In this document: positions 1-7,927 of the stretch, one piece after another
Layout: the number at the start of each line of letters is the position of its first letter
Position numbering within the stretch: the stretch's first letter is position 1
Assembly: GCA_910578215.1 (NCBI GenBank)
Contig: CAJTPH010000015.1
Location: forward strand, 19,577 to 83,576
Origin: an uncultured Acetatifactor sp.
GTDB lineage: Bacteria > Bacillota > Clostridia > Lachnospirales > Lachnospiraceae
Direction of reading: 5' to 3'
DNA: 64,000 bases
Notes under the pieces: generated by a model
Seen by the model: the letters and a program-made list of their open reading frames with translations, nothing else
Database searches by the model: none
What the model was told of the DNA's origin: nothing
Program-made: the position numbers and the translations under genes

Positions 1-1
1 A

Positions 2-811
2 AAATCAGAAACAGATAAATTGAATACAAAAAATCAGAAAACAGAATCTATCAATGAAAAAGAATCTATTAATGTAACAGAATCTATTCATGAAAAAGAA
101 GAATCCGACGGAGAACCGGGCGAAGCCAATGTCTCGGAGGGCAGCTCTGAGAAGCCGGACGGTTCCAGAAATGACAGGGAGGAAAACGGCTCGGCACGGT
201 CGGAAGCCGGAGAGTCTGAAGATCAGGAGGAAGGAGACGACTGGGAGGAGGACTCCGGGGATGATTGGGAGGAGGAGACGGAGCCTGCCAAGCCCTGGGC
301 GATTACGCTTGTGTTCCTTGGCATGGTGGGCGTGGCGGCGGTCATATGCGTTATGCTTTGGACATTTACACATCATGACAGGCCCGGCGAGCAAAACCAA
401 AAGACCTTTGCGGGAACCACCGCTGCTCCGGGACCCGGGGGCGAGTCTGAGCCGGGTGGAACGTTGGGGGCGGGAAACCAGAGCGGCGATCCTGTGTCTG
501 CGTCCAATCCCGATGAGACCGATGCTCCGGATGCGGATTTGAACCGGGTGACTACTCAGGATGGCAGGGTTATCATTTTTACGGACTGTGACGATATGGT
601 TACGCCAAAGGAATATGTGAACCTGAGGACGGAGCCCAGTACCGCCCAGGGAGAGGCAACGGTGGGATGCAGGCTGAACAAGGGCGAGACGGCGCGCCGT
701 ACGGGCGTCAGCGAGGAGATGGGCTGGTCCAGGGTGGAGTATAATGGCCAGGTTCTCTATGTTGTAACCAGCATTGTCAGCGTGGTGACGGATACCCAGA
801 CAGCTGAATAA
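2..811 (+). CDS. Membrane-anchored SH3-type protein, 5' end outside window
   Basis: The frame is open to the left edge, so the gene probably begins upstream; the first internal start is a TTG at 20. The N-terminal part is cytoplasmic-looking and highly acidic, beginning with short repeated units of the ESINEKESINVTES kind and continuing into Glu/Asp/Gly/Ser-rich sequence. A single membrane segment lies around residues 92-114 (counting from TTG 20), followed by a Gly/Pro/Ser/Thr linker and a C-terminal domain of about 75 residues whose start (YVNLRTEPST) is typical of a bacterial SH3 domain. Such domains often bind cell wall peptides. The first 100 bases are AT-rich and repetitive, unlike the rest of the gene. 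The function is otherwise unknown. It precedes spoVAD but no co-transcription signal is visible. Confidence 0.7.
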   Translation, partial: KSETDKLNTKNQKTESINEKESINVTESIHEKEESDGEPGEANVSEGSSEKPDGSRNDREENGSARSEAGESEDQEEGDDWEEDSGDDWEEETEPAKPWAITLVFLGMVGVAAVICVMLWTFTHHDRPGEQNQKTFAGTTAAPGPGGESEPGGTLGAGNQSGDPVSASNPDETDAPDADLNRVTTQDGRVIIFTDCDDMVTPKEYVNLRTEPSTAQGEATVGCRLNKGETARRTGVSEEMGWSRVEYNGQVLYVVTSIVSVVTDTQTAE

Positions 812-930
812 AAAAGTATAGATTTCCCTTCGGCAGGAGATAATAATGCGGAGACAACTTCTAAGCGCTGAGGCGCCGAGCTGTTTTGAAATTCGCATCT
901 GAAAATACTGATTGCCGGAGGGAATTATTT

Positions 931-2010
931 ATGAATCAAAAGTTGGGAAGGGCGAGTGTGAAGCCGGAACAGCCTGTATATATTTTAAGCAGCGCCAGCG
1001 TTGTGGGACCTAAGGAGGGACAGGGACCGCTGGGGCTTTTGTTTGACGTTGTGGGCGAGGACGACATGTTTGGCTGTGAGACATGGGAGGACGCGGAGAG
1101 CAGCCTGCAGAAAAAGGCGGTAGCGCTGGCGTTGGAAAAGGCCGGGATGCAGCCTGGCGATGCCGGATTTATTTTTGCAGGTGACCTGCTTGGTCAATCC
1201 ATAGCCACATCCTTTGGCTTGTCCAGCTATGAAATACCTCTTTTGGGACTGTATGGGGCCTGCTCTACCTGCGGGGAATCGCTGACGCTTGGAACCATGA
1301 GCGTAGCGGGCGGATTTGCGGACAAGGTGGTCTGCGTCACATCCAGCCATTTTGCAAGTGCGGAAAAGGAGTTCCGGTTCCCGCTGGAATACGGAAACCA
1401 GCGCCCGCTTTCGGCATGCTGGACCGTGACGGGAAGCGGCGCCTTTGTACTTGGGGACAAGGCTGCCGGCGACGCGCTGCCTGCCGCCTGCGGAGCCATG
1501 CCAGACGGGAAGCCCGGAGGGAGCGCGGGCAGGCCCAGGGCCAGAATAACCGGACTGACGGTGGGAAAAATTGTGGACTACGGTCTGAAGGATTCCATGA
1601 ATATGGGAGCCTGCATGGCGCCTGCGGCAGCTTCCACCCTGGAGCAGCACTTTATTGACTTTGCCAGTCAGCCGGAGGATTATGACAAGATCATTACAGG
1701 AGATCTGGGGAAGATCGGGCAGAAGGTGCTGATAGACCTGCTTTGTGAAAAGGGCTATGACATTTCCGAACAGCACATGGACTGCGGAATAGAAATCTTT
1801 GACGGGGAATCCCAGGACACCCATGCGGGGGGAAGCGGCTGCGGCTGCAGCGCAGTGACCCTTTCGGCATATATTTTAAAGCAGCTGGAAGCGGGAAACT
1901 GGAAAAAGGTGATCTTTATGCCTACAGGCGCACTTCTCAGCAAGACGAGCTTTAACGAGGGAAAGAGCGTTCCCGGAATTGCCCATGCCGTGGTGATAGA
2001 GGCCTGTTAG
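931..2010 (+). CDS. spoVAD: Stage V sporulation protein AD
   Basis: 359 residues, close to the family length of about 340. SpoVAD has a thiolase-like fold and binds dipicolinic acid for uptake of calcium-dipicolinate into the forespore through the SpoVA channel. Visible family features include the start PVYILSSASVVGPKEGQGPLG, the Cys-containing stretch GLYGACSTCGESL around residues 108-120, and the C-terminal GGSGCGCSAVT. ATG 931 was preferred to upstream in-frame codons because CGGAGGG lies 8-14 bases ahead of it. Residues about 190-205 (Gly/Pro/Arg-rich) look like an insertion relative to the compact family. Its usual partners spoVAC and spoVAE are not adjacent; a spoVAE gene lies about 30 kb away in this window. 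Confidence 0.9.
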   Translation: MNQKLGRASVKPEQPVYILSSASVVGPKEGQGPLGLLFDVVGEDDMFGCETWEDAESSLQKKAVALALEKAGMQPGDAGFIFAGDLLGQSIATSFGLSSYEIPLLGLYGACSTCGESLTLGTMSVAGGFADKVVCVTSSHFASAEKEFRFPLEYGNQRPLSACWTVTGSGAFVLGDKAAGDALPAACGAMPDGKPGGSAGRPRARITGLTVGKIVDYGLKDSMNMGACMAPAAASTLEQHFIDFASQPEDYDKIITGDLGKIGQKVLIDLLCEKGYDISEQHMDCGIEIFDGESQDTHAGGSGCGCSAVTLSAYILKQLEAGNWKKVIFMPTGALLSKTSFNEGKSVPGIAHAVVIEAC

Positions 2011-2021
2011 ACGGCGCGAGG

Positions 2022-2108
2022 GTCAACGCCAACGTGTCCTTTGGACACATTTCCCTTGGGACGCATCCAATTCCATGCCCCGCTGCTTGCGGCGGGGTTA
2101 TCGATTTG
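2022..2108. repeat. Dispersed palindromic repeat, copy 1
   Basis: The stretch begins GTCAACGCC and contains GTGTCC-ttt-GGACAC, CCCTTGGG and CCCCGC...GCGGCGGGG hairpins. It matches the element at 34426-34510 closely for about 70 bases and shares the terminal hairpin style with 5517-5553. It lies between spoVAD and the WYL regulator and is non-coding; the ORF that reads through it has a better start at 2172. The outer arms are degenerate in this copy. Confidence 0.7.
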
Positions 2109-2171
2109 GCGAATGCCTTGGGGTACATATCAGGATGCCCGGAGGCTCTTATCAGAAGCGGAGGAGAAGTA

Positions 2172-3068
2172 ATGTCGGACAGCCGGCTGTTTAAAATTTT
2201 ATATTATATATTGGAAAAGGGGCGGGCCACCGCTCCCGAATTGGCGTCGGAGCTTGAAGTCACTACAAGGACCATCTATCGGGACGTAGAGGCGCTGAGC
2301 GGGGCAGGCATTCCGGTTTACACCGAACCGGGCAGGAACGGCGGAATATATTTACTCCATGATTTTGTTTTGGACAGGGCGCTGCTTTCCCAGGGGGAGA
2401 GGCAGGAGGTATTGGCGGCGCTGCAAGGCATATCCGCCACGGGTTATACCGCCGGGCAGGATGCCCTGTCAAAGCTGTCCGCGCTTTTTAACATACATAC
2501 GGGGGATTGGCTGGAGGTGGATTTTTCACGTTGGGGAAAATCCGCCTGCGATAACTCGAAATTTGACGTACTCAAAACGGCGGTGATTCAGCATAGGGAA
2601 ATCGGAATGTTTTATGCGAATACAAAAGGAGAAAGAGGGCAGCGCACCGTCTGGCCCTTAAGGCTGTCTTATAAGTCAAAGGAATGGTATCTGAAAGCAT
2701 ATTGTCCCGATAAGCAGGATTTCCGTATTTTTAAGTTAAATCGGATGTCAAAGCTGGAGCTGTCTGAGCGGACCTTTGCGCCAATGCAATACCCGGAGCA
2801 GCAAAATATGCCGCCGCAGACATGCCAGCGGATAACCCTTTTATTTTCAAAGGAAATTGCCTACCGCGCCTACGACGAGTTCGACGAGACGCAGATTCGC
2901 TGCATGGAGAACGGGGACCTGACCGCTTCCGCCGAAATGCCTGTGGATGCATGGCTTACAGGGTATCTGCTTTCTCTGGGACCAGGGGTTGAGATTCTTG
3001 AACCGGGATATCTGAGAGAAATTTTAGCCCGGCAGGCACGGGAAATTTATGAAAAAAACAAACCCTGA
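2172..3068 (+). CDS. WYL-domain transcriptional regulator (YafY family)
   Basis: 298 residues. The N-terminus (about residues 5-60) is an HTH_11-type winged helix, seen in ATAPELASELEVTTRTIYRD and the following recognition region. The middle and C-terminal parts form a WYL domain, with the sequence SYKSKEWYLKAYC around residue 175 and a WCX-like C-terminus. Proteins of this type bind DNA and usually sense nucleotides or small ligands. ATG 2172 was chosen because GAGGAG precedes it by about 6 bases; the longer frame runs through a non-coding repeat. It is followed after 78 bases by a ClbS/DfsB-like gene, which may be co-transcribed. The target is unknown. Confidence 0.85.
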   Translation: MSDSRLFKILYYILEKGRATAPELASELEVTTRTIYRDVEALSGAGIPVYTEPGRNGGIYLLHDFVLDRALLSQGERQEVLAALQGISATGYTAGQDALSKLSALFNIHTGDWLEVDFSRWGKSACDNSKFDVLKTAVIQHREIGMFYANTKGERGQRTVWPLRLSYKSKEWYLKAYCPDKQDFRIFKLNRMSKLELSERTFAPMQYPEQQNMPPQTCQRITLLFSKEIAYRAYDEFDETQIRCMENGDLTASAEMPVDAWLTGYLLSLGPGVEILEPGYLREILARQAREIYEKNKP

Positions 3069-3146
3069 CAGAGGATGTCAAGATATCTGTGCTATAGTGA
3101 GGGCGTAAGGATAAAACAAGACCGGCAGATAAAAAGGAGAGGCAAT

Positions 3147-3698
3147 ATGGGCAGACCGTCTACAAAGGCAGGCTTAATGCTTGCGGCAACCGATAATTAC
3201 AGGAAATTGAACGTTCTTATTTCCGGCATGACAGAAAAAGAGCTGTTGACGGAGTTTGATTTTGAAGGCGATGAAAAGAAGAAGGAGGCACATTGGAAAC
3301 GGGATAAAAATCTCAGGGATGTTATGATTCATCTGTATGAATGGCACAGGCTTTTGCTGAATTGGGTCCATGCAAACCAAAACGGCGGGCGTACGCCGTT
3401 CCTTCCCCTGCCTTACAACTGGAAAACCTATGGCGATATGAATGTGGAATTCTGGAAAAAACATCAAAGCACATCGTTGGAGGAGGCGAGGAGGATGGTT
3501 GAGGGGTCCCACAATGAAGTGCTGTCTCTGGCGGAGACATTTTCAAACGAGGAATTATTTTCAAAGGGAATATTTGACTGGGTGGGAGGAAGCGCGTTAG
3601 GCTCCTATTTTGTAAGCGGCACATCCAGCCATTACGATTGGGCGATGAAGAAACTCAAGGCGCACATAAAAAACTGCAGGGATATCACTGACCGATAA
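3147..3698 (+). CDS. ClbS/DfsB-like four-helix-bundle protein
   Basis: 183 residues, start at ATG 3147 after AAAAGGAGAGG. The protein resembles the ClbS/DfsB (DUF1706) family: an N-terminal PSTKAGLMLAA helix, the LRDVMIHLYEWHRLLLNW segment with conserved His and Trp, and a C-terminal TSSHYDWAMKKLK helix. ClbS hydrolyses colibactin and DfsB-like members are DinB-superfamily proteins of uncertain activity. The specific substrate here cannot be inferred. It follows the WYL regulator in the same direction and could be its target. Confidence 0.8.
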   Translation: MGRPSTKAGLMLAATDNYRKLNVLISGMTEKELLTEFDFEGDEKKKEAHWKRDKNLRDVMIHLYEWHRLLLNWVHANQNGGRTPFLPLPYNWKTYGDMNVEFWKKHQSTSLEEARRMVEGSHNEVLSLAETFSNEELFSKGIFDWVGGSALGSYFVSGTSSHYDWAMKKLKAHIKNCRDITDR

Positions 3699-3718
3699 AC
3701 GGACAAAGGTATATTATA

Positions 3719-3732
3719 TGAATAAGCATGCA
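3719..3732 (+). promoter_or_regulatory. Putative ArgR box 1
   Basis: TGAATAAGCATGCA fits the ARG-box pattern TGNATNNNNATNCA. A second match begins exactly 40 bases downstream, about four helical turns, upstream of the arginine operon. It partly overlaps a stem-loop (AAGCATGCATAA / TTATGCATGCTT, 3723-3754) that could alternatively be the terminator of the preceding gene. Confidence 0.5.
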
Positions 3733-3754
3733 TAATTTCTTTATTATGCATGCT
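3723..3754 (+). terminator. Stem-loop after the ClbS-like gene
   Basis: AAGCATGCATAA pairs with TTATGCATGCTT, a 12-bp stem with an 8-base loop, followed by TTATGCATTTTTATAC. It could end transcription of the preceding gene, or be a regulatory structure overlapping ARG-box-like sites. Confidence 0.5.
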
Positions 3755-3758
3755 TTTA

Positions 3759-3772
3759 TGCATTTTTATACA
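3759..3772 (+). promoter_or_regulatory. Putative ArgR box 2
   Basis: TGCATTTTTATACA fits TGNATNNNNATNCA. It forms a pair with 3719-3732 at 40-bp spacing, upstream of the argC promoter. Placement upstream of the -35 suggests a looped or hexamer-bound operator; this is inferred from pattern only. Confidence 0.5.
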
Positions 3773-3811
3773 TATATTTTGTGAAATAGTGTATAAAAAA
3801 TAAAATAGTAG

Positions 3812-3839
3812 TGGACTTTTATTCAAAAAGTGGTATGAT
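3812..3839 (+). promoter_or_regulatory. Putative argC operon promoter
   Basis: TGGACT (3812-3817) and TATGAT (3834-3839) with a 16-base spacer, about 65 bases ahead of argC. The -35 match is imperfect and the -10 is good. Confidence 0.5.
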
Positions 3840-3904
3840 AAGAGAATAATTGCTGCGCTTATGGCGTGGGCATGCATGTAAAAAGGATAAAAGCGAGGAA
3901 AATC

Positions 3905-4963
3905 ATGATTAAGGCAGGAATTATAGGAGCCACCGGCTATGCCGGAGGAGAGCTGGTCAGAATATTGGCGAATCATCCGGATGTGGAAATTGTCTGGTAC
4001 GGCTCCAGGAGCTATATAGACCAAAAATATTATCAGGTATACCAAAATATGTTTCGGATCGTGGAGGATGTCTGCAGGGACGACAATCTGACCGAGCTTG
4101 CGCAGCAGGTGGACGTGATTTTCACAGCCACGCCCCAGGGCTTCCTGGCGGGTCTTCTGACGGAGGAAATTCTGTCAAGAGTAAAGATTGTGGATCTGTC
4201 CGCGGATTACCGCATCAAGGACGTGGCCGTTTATGAAAGATGGTACGGTATCGAGCATAAGTCGCCCCAGTTTATTCCGGAGGCGGTCTACGGTCTCTGC
4301 GAGATAAACAGGGATAAGATTACCCATGCCACCCGGCTGGTTGCAAATCCGGGCTGTTATACCACCTGCTCTATCCTTACGGCCTATCCCCTGGTGAAAG
4401 AAGGGCTCATCGACGCGGATACGCTGATCGTGGATGCAAAGTCCGGCACATCGGGAGCAGGCAGGGGAGCAAAGGTGCCGAACCTGTTCTGCGAGGTCAA
4501 CGAGAACATAAAGGCTTACGGCGTGGCAAGCCACAGGCATACCCCTGAGATCGAGGAACAGCTGGGATATGCGGGGAACTGCCGGGTGACCATCAGCTTT
4601 ACGCCTCATCTGGTGCCCATGAACAGGGGAATCCTGGTGACGGAGTATGCGTCGCTTAAGAAAAAGGCGGACGGCTCCCTGCCCTCCTATGAGGAAGTCA
4701 GGGCGGCTTACGACAAATATTACGCGGACGAAAGGTTTGTCCGTGTGCTGGAAAAGGGAATCTGCCCCGAGACAAAGTGGGTGGAGGGCAGCAACTATGT
4801 GGATGTGAATTTTGTCATCGACGAGAGGACCGGGCGCGTTATTATGATGGGGGCGCTGGACAATCTGGTAAAGGGCGCTGCCGGACAGGCGGTGCAGAAT
4901 ATGAATCTGCTCTTTGGGCTGCCGGAAAGCGAAGGGCTGGAGCTGGTGCCCTGCTTCCCGTAG
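3905..4963 (+). CDS. argC: N-acetyl-gamma-glutamyl-phosphate reductase
   Basis: 352 residues. It reduces N-acetylglutamyl phosphate to N-acetylglutamate semialdehyde with NADPH, the third step of arginine synthesis, in the cytoplasm. The nucleotide-binding start GIIGATGYAGGEL is at residues 4-16 and the catalytic cysteine sits in ANPGCYTTC near residue 147. Start ATG 3905 follows AGCGAGGAAAATC and gives the standard N-terminus; upstream in-frame codons add only a basic tail. It is the first gene of argC-GNAT-argJ-argB-argD and lies behind two ARG-box-like sites, so ArgR repression by arginine is likely. Confidence 0.96.
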   Translation: MIKAGIIGATGYAGGELVRILANHPDVEIVWYGSRSYIDQKYYQVYQNMFRIVEDVCRDDNLTELAQQVDVIFTATPQGFLAGLLTEEILSRVKIVDLSADYRIKDVAVYERWYGIEHKSPQFIPEAVYGLCEINRDKITHATRLVANPGCYTTCSILTAYPLVKEGLIDADTLIVDAKSGTSGAGRGAKVPNLFCEVNENIKAYGVASHRHTPEIEEQLGYAGNCRVTISFTPHLVPMNRGILVTEYASLKKKADGSLPSYEEVRAAYDKYYADERFVRVLEKGICPETKWVEGSNYVDVNFVIDERTGRVIMMGALDNLVKGAAGQAVQNMNLLFGLPESEGLELVPCFP

Positions 4964-5021
4964 GATTCGGATGAAGGCAGACCGGCTAGAAAAAAATAAA
5001 CATAAGGAACAGGATAAGAAA

Positions 5022-5486
5022 ATGGGCAGTAAGGCATATACCGTCAGGGCAATGACAATTGAGGATTATGAGGGGCTTCGGGCGCTGTGGATGACGATTC
5101 GCGGCTTCGGGATCAGGAGCATCGACGATTCAAGGGAGGGCGTGGAGCGTTTTTTAAGGAGGAATCCCGAAACCAGCGTAGTGGCGGTGGCGGAGGACGG
5201 CGCCATTGTGGGAGGCATTCTCTGCGGGCACGACGGCAGGCGCGGCTGCCTGTACCATGTGTGTGTCCGGGAGGATTACCGCAGGAACGGCATCGGCAAG
5301 GCCATGGTGGTATACTGCATGAATGCCCTGAAGGATCAGGAGATCAACAAGGTGAGCCTGATCGCCTTTACGGTCAACGATGTGGGCAACGCCTTCTGGA
5401 ACTGTATCGGCTGGACGAAGCGGGAGGATTTGAATTATTATGACTTTACGCTGAACGAGGCGAATATCACCGCCTTTAACCGGTGA
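5022..5486 (+). CDS. GNAT acetyltransferase inside the arginine operon
   Basis: 154 residues (an in-frame ATG at 4971 would add 17). GNAT fold: the acetyl-CoA pyrophosphate loop appears as VREDYRRNGIGKAMV around residues 84-98, and the C-terminal strand/helix has NVGNAFW-like NDVGNAFWNCIGW. AGGA lies 7 bases ahead of ATG 5022. It sits between argC and argJ on the same strand. Placement suggests a role in arginine or acetylglutamate metabolism, but ArgJ already supplies acetyl groups, and the sequence does not identify the substrate. A hairpin (5464-5489) overlaps its 3' end. Confidence 0.75.
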   Translation: MGSKAYTVRAMTIEDYEGLRALWMTIRGFGIRSIDDSREGVERFLRRNPETSVVAVAEDGAIVGGILCGHDGRRGCLYHVCVREDYRRNGIGKAMVVYCMNALKDQEINKVSLIAFTVNDVGNAFWNCIGWTKREDLNYYDFTLNEANITAFNR

Positions 5487-5516
5487 TATCCGCCCTTTCT
5501 GGGGAATGCCGTACGG

Positions 5517-5553
5517 GTCAAATACTCCGCAGCTTGCTGCGGGGTATTTGATT
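5517..5553. repeat. Dispersed palindromic repeat, short copy
   Basis: GTCAAATA ... TATTTGAT outer arms enclose CCGCAGC-ttg-CTGCGGGG. The layout (GTCAA arm, GC-rich CCGC/GCGG core, TTGA arm) is that of the longer elements at 2022 and 34426, without their middle part. It lies between the GNAT gene and argJ. Confidence 0.55.
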
Positions 5554-5628
5554 CAAGGGAATAAATAGGGGAGCCTGAACAGTGAAAATGACATACTACT
5601 TTATTAAACGGTCAGAAAGGGAAGAAAA

Positions 5629-6864
5629 ATGAAACAGAAAATCAATCAGATAGAAGGCGGTATAACCGCGCCAAAGGGCTTTTACGCCGCAGGCGCGGAG
5701 GCGGGAATCAAATATAAAAACCGGATGGATATGGCGCTGGTGTACAGCGAAACGCCCTGCAGGGCAGCCGGGACCTTTACCAGCAACGTGGTAAAGGCGG
5801 CGCCGGTTTTATGGGATAAGAAAATCGTGGAGAGCTCTCCTTTTGCTCAGGCGGTGGTGGTCAATTCCGGCATTGCAAACGCCTGTACCGGAAAGCAGGG
5901 CATGGAATGCTGTGAAAAGGAGGCGGAATGTGCGGCAGAGCTGCTGGGGATTCCCGCGGATTCCGTTTTGGTGGCGTCCACGGGCGTCATAGGCATGCAG
6001 CTTCCCCTGGACAGACTTACGGAGGGTATAGGAAAGCTGGCGGCGGCCAAGGCGGATACCCCGGAGGCAGGCCTGGACGCGGCAAGGGCCATTATGACAA
6101 CGGACACCGTCCACAAGCAGATTGCGGTAGAGGTTGTACTTGGCGGCCGTACGGTGACGCTGGGCGGCATGTGCAAGGGGTCAGGCATGATCCATCCCAA
6201 TATGTGCACCATGCTGGGATTTGTTACCACCGATGCCAATATTTCCAAGGAGCTGCTGCAGAGGGCGTTAAGCGCCGATGTGGTGGATTCCTTTAACATG
6301 ATTTCCGTGGACGGGGATACCAGCACCAACGATACGCTGCTTCTTCTGGCAAACGGTATGGCGGGGAATCCCGAGATCGTCTGCGAGGGTGAGGATTACG
6401 ATACCTTTTGTGCTGCTCTGCATTTTATTACTACTTATCTGGCGAAAAAAATGGCGGGGGACGGCGAGGGAGCTACCTGTCTTTTTGAGACGCGAGTGGT
6501 GGGGGCCGCCACAAAGGAGGACGCGAGGGTTCTGGCGAAGGCGGTCATCTGTTCTTCCCTGACTAAGGCGGCTATTTTCGGACATGATGCAAACTGGGGC
6601 AGGATTCTGTGCGCGCTGGGCTATTCCGGCGCAAGGTTTGACCCGGATAATGTAGATCTTTATTTTCAGGGCAGGAGCGGCAGAATTCAGATTTTTGGAA
6701 ACGGTACGGCCTGCGATTACAGCGAGGAGGAGGCTACGAAAATCCTCTCCGACCCGGAGGTGACAGTGCTGGCGGATATGCATATGGGAGAGGCACAGGC
6801 CACGGCCTGGGGCTGCGACCTGAGCTATGACTATGTGAAGATCAATGCGGATTACAGGAGCTGA
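5629..6864 (+). CDS. argJ: Bifunctional glutamate N-acetyltransferase / amino-acid acetyltransferase
   Basis: 411 residues, full length. ArgJ moves the acetyl group from N-acetylornithine to glutamate and may also use acetyl-CoA, giving a cyclic arginine pathway. The autoprocessing site is visible in KGSGMIHPNMCTMLGF; the new N-terminal nucleophile would be Thr194, preceded here by Cys193 instead of the usual Ala. The C-terminal GRILCALGYSGARFD region is typical. Start ATG 5629 follows AAAGGGAAGAAAA. It follows the GNAT gene after 142 bases containing a palindromic repeat, and precedes argB. Confidence 0.96.
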   Translation: MKQKINQIEGGITAPKGFYAAGAEAGIKYKNRMDMALVYSETPCRAAGTFTSNVVKAAPVLWDKKIVESSPFAQAVVVNSGIANACTGKQGMECCEKEAECAAELLGIPADSVLVASTGVIGMQLPLDRLTEGIGKLAAAKADTPEAGLDAARAIMTTDTVHKQIAVEVVLGGRTVTLGGMCKGSGMIHPNMCTMLGFVTTDANISKELLQRALSADVVDSFNMISVDGDTSTNDTLLLLANGMAGNPEIVCEGEDYDTFCAALHFITTYLAKKMAGDGEGATCLFETRVVGAATKEDARVLAKAVICSSLTKAAIFGHDANWGRILCALGYSGARFDPDNVDLYFQGRSGRIQIFGNGTACDYSEEEATKILSDPEVTVLADMHMGEAQATAWGCDLSYDYVKINADYRS

Positions 6865-6921
6865 GCGTGGAAAAGCCCTGCTTTAGCAGGGGGGAAATAT
6901 TATGGAAAGAGAGTCGGTGAC

Positions 6922-7812
6922 ATGGAAAAGGATATGGAAAAGGTTCTTCAGAAGGCGGAGGTGCTCATCGAGGCGCTTCCCTATATACAGCGTTTTAACA
7001 GAAAAATCATCGTGGTAAAATACGGCGGCAGCGCCATGAGCAACGAGGAGCTGCAGAAGAATGTCATCAAGGATGTGACGCTTCTTAAGCTGGTGGGCTT
7101 TAAGCCCATTATCGTACACGGCGGCGGCAAGGAGATCAGCCGCTGGGTGGGCAAGGTGGGCAAGGAGGCAAAATTTGTGAACGGCCTGCGTGTCACCGAC
7201 GGGGAAACCATGGAAATTGCGGAAATGGTGCTGAACAAGGTAAATAAAAGCCTGGTGACCATGGTTCAGGAGCTGGGCGTGAAGGCGGTAGGCATCAGCG
7301 GCAAGGACGGCGGCCTGCTTCAGGTGGAAAAGAAGTATGCGGACGGGCAGGACATCGGCTTTGTGGGTGAGATTACCGATGTGAATCCCAAGGTTTTGTT
7401 TGATCTGCTGGAGAAGGATTTCCTTCCCATCGTGGCGCCCATAGGGCTGGATACGGAGTTTCAAACCTACAATATCAATGCCGACGACGCTGCGTGCGCC
7501 ATCGCCAAGGCGGTGAATGCGGAGAAGCTGGCCTTCCTGACGGACATCGAGGGGCTGTACAGGGATATCAACGACAGGTCAAGCTTTATCTCCCGGATAT
7601 CCGCGACACAGGCGGAGGAGCTGATAAAGGACGGCTTTATCGGCGGCGGAATGCTGCCCAAGCTGAACAACTGCACCTCCGCCGTCAGAAACGGCGTAAA
7701 CCGTGTGCACATTTTAGACGGCAGAATACCCCACTGCCTGCTCCTGGAGATATTTACCAACCAGGGCATCGGGACTGCCATTGTGGACGACGGGGAAGCA
7801 GAGACACTGTGA
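6922..7812 (+). CDS. argB: Acetylglutamate kinase
   Basis: 296 residues. It phosphorylates N-acetylglutamate, the arginine-feedback step in many bacteria. Amino-acid-kinase motifs are visible: VVKYGGSAM near residue 31, IIVHGGGKEISRW near 66, and GGMLPKLNN near 233. The N-terminal helix before the kinase core is the extension found in arginine-sensitive hexameric forms, so feedback inhibition is plausible. Starts at 6922 or 6934 are both possible; the strongest Shine-Dalgarno (GGGGGGAAATATT) actually leads into an out-of-frame ATG at 6902, so initiation may rely on coupling. Confidence 0.96.
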   Translation: MEKDMEKVLQKAEVLIEALPYIQRFNRKIIVVKYGGSAMSNEELQKNVIKDVTLLKLVGFKPIIVHGGGKEISRWVGKVGKEAKFVNGLRVTDGETMEIAEMVLNKVNKSLVTMVQELGVKAVGISGKDGGLLQVEKKYADGQDIGFVGEITDVNPKVLFDLLEKDFLPIVAPIGLDTEFQTYNINADDAACAIAKAVNAEKLAFLTDIEGLYRDINDRSSFISRISATQAEELIKDGFIGGGMLPKLNNCTSAVRNGVNRVHILDGRIPHCLLLEIFTNQGIGTAIVDDGEAETL

Positions 7813-7927
7813 GAGACGGGGAAGCTGCCTCTTGGTGTGCGTGAGTCCAAAGTACCGCGGGCTTAGTGCGCCGCCCGGCGACGGGAGGATATGTGAAGTC
7901 GTGAAGCGACTGGAATAGGAGAAAAAA

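Noticed and set aside
5..898. 297-residue minus-strand frame opposite the SH3 protein
   Set aside because: No ribosome binding site and no family likeness; mirrors the acidic Glu/Asp codons of the plus-strand gene.
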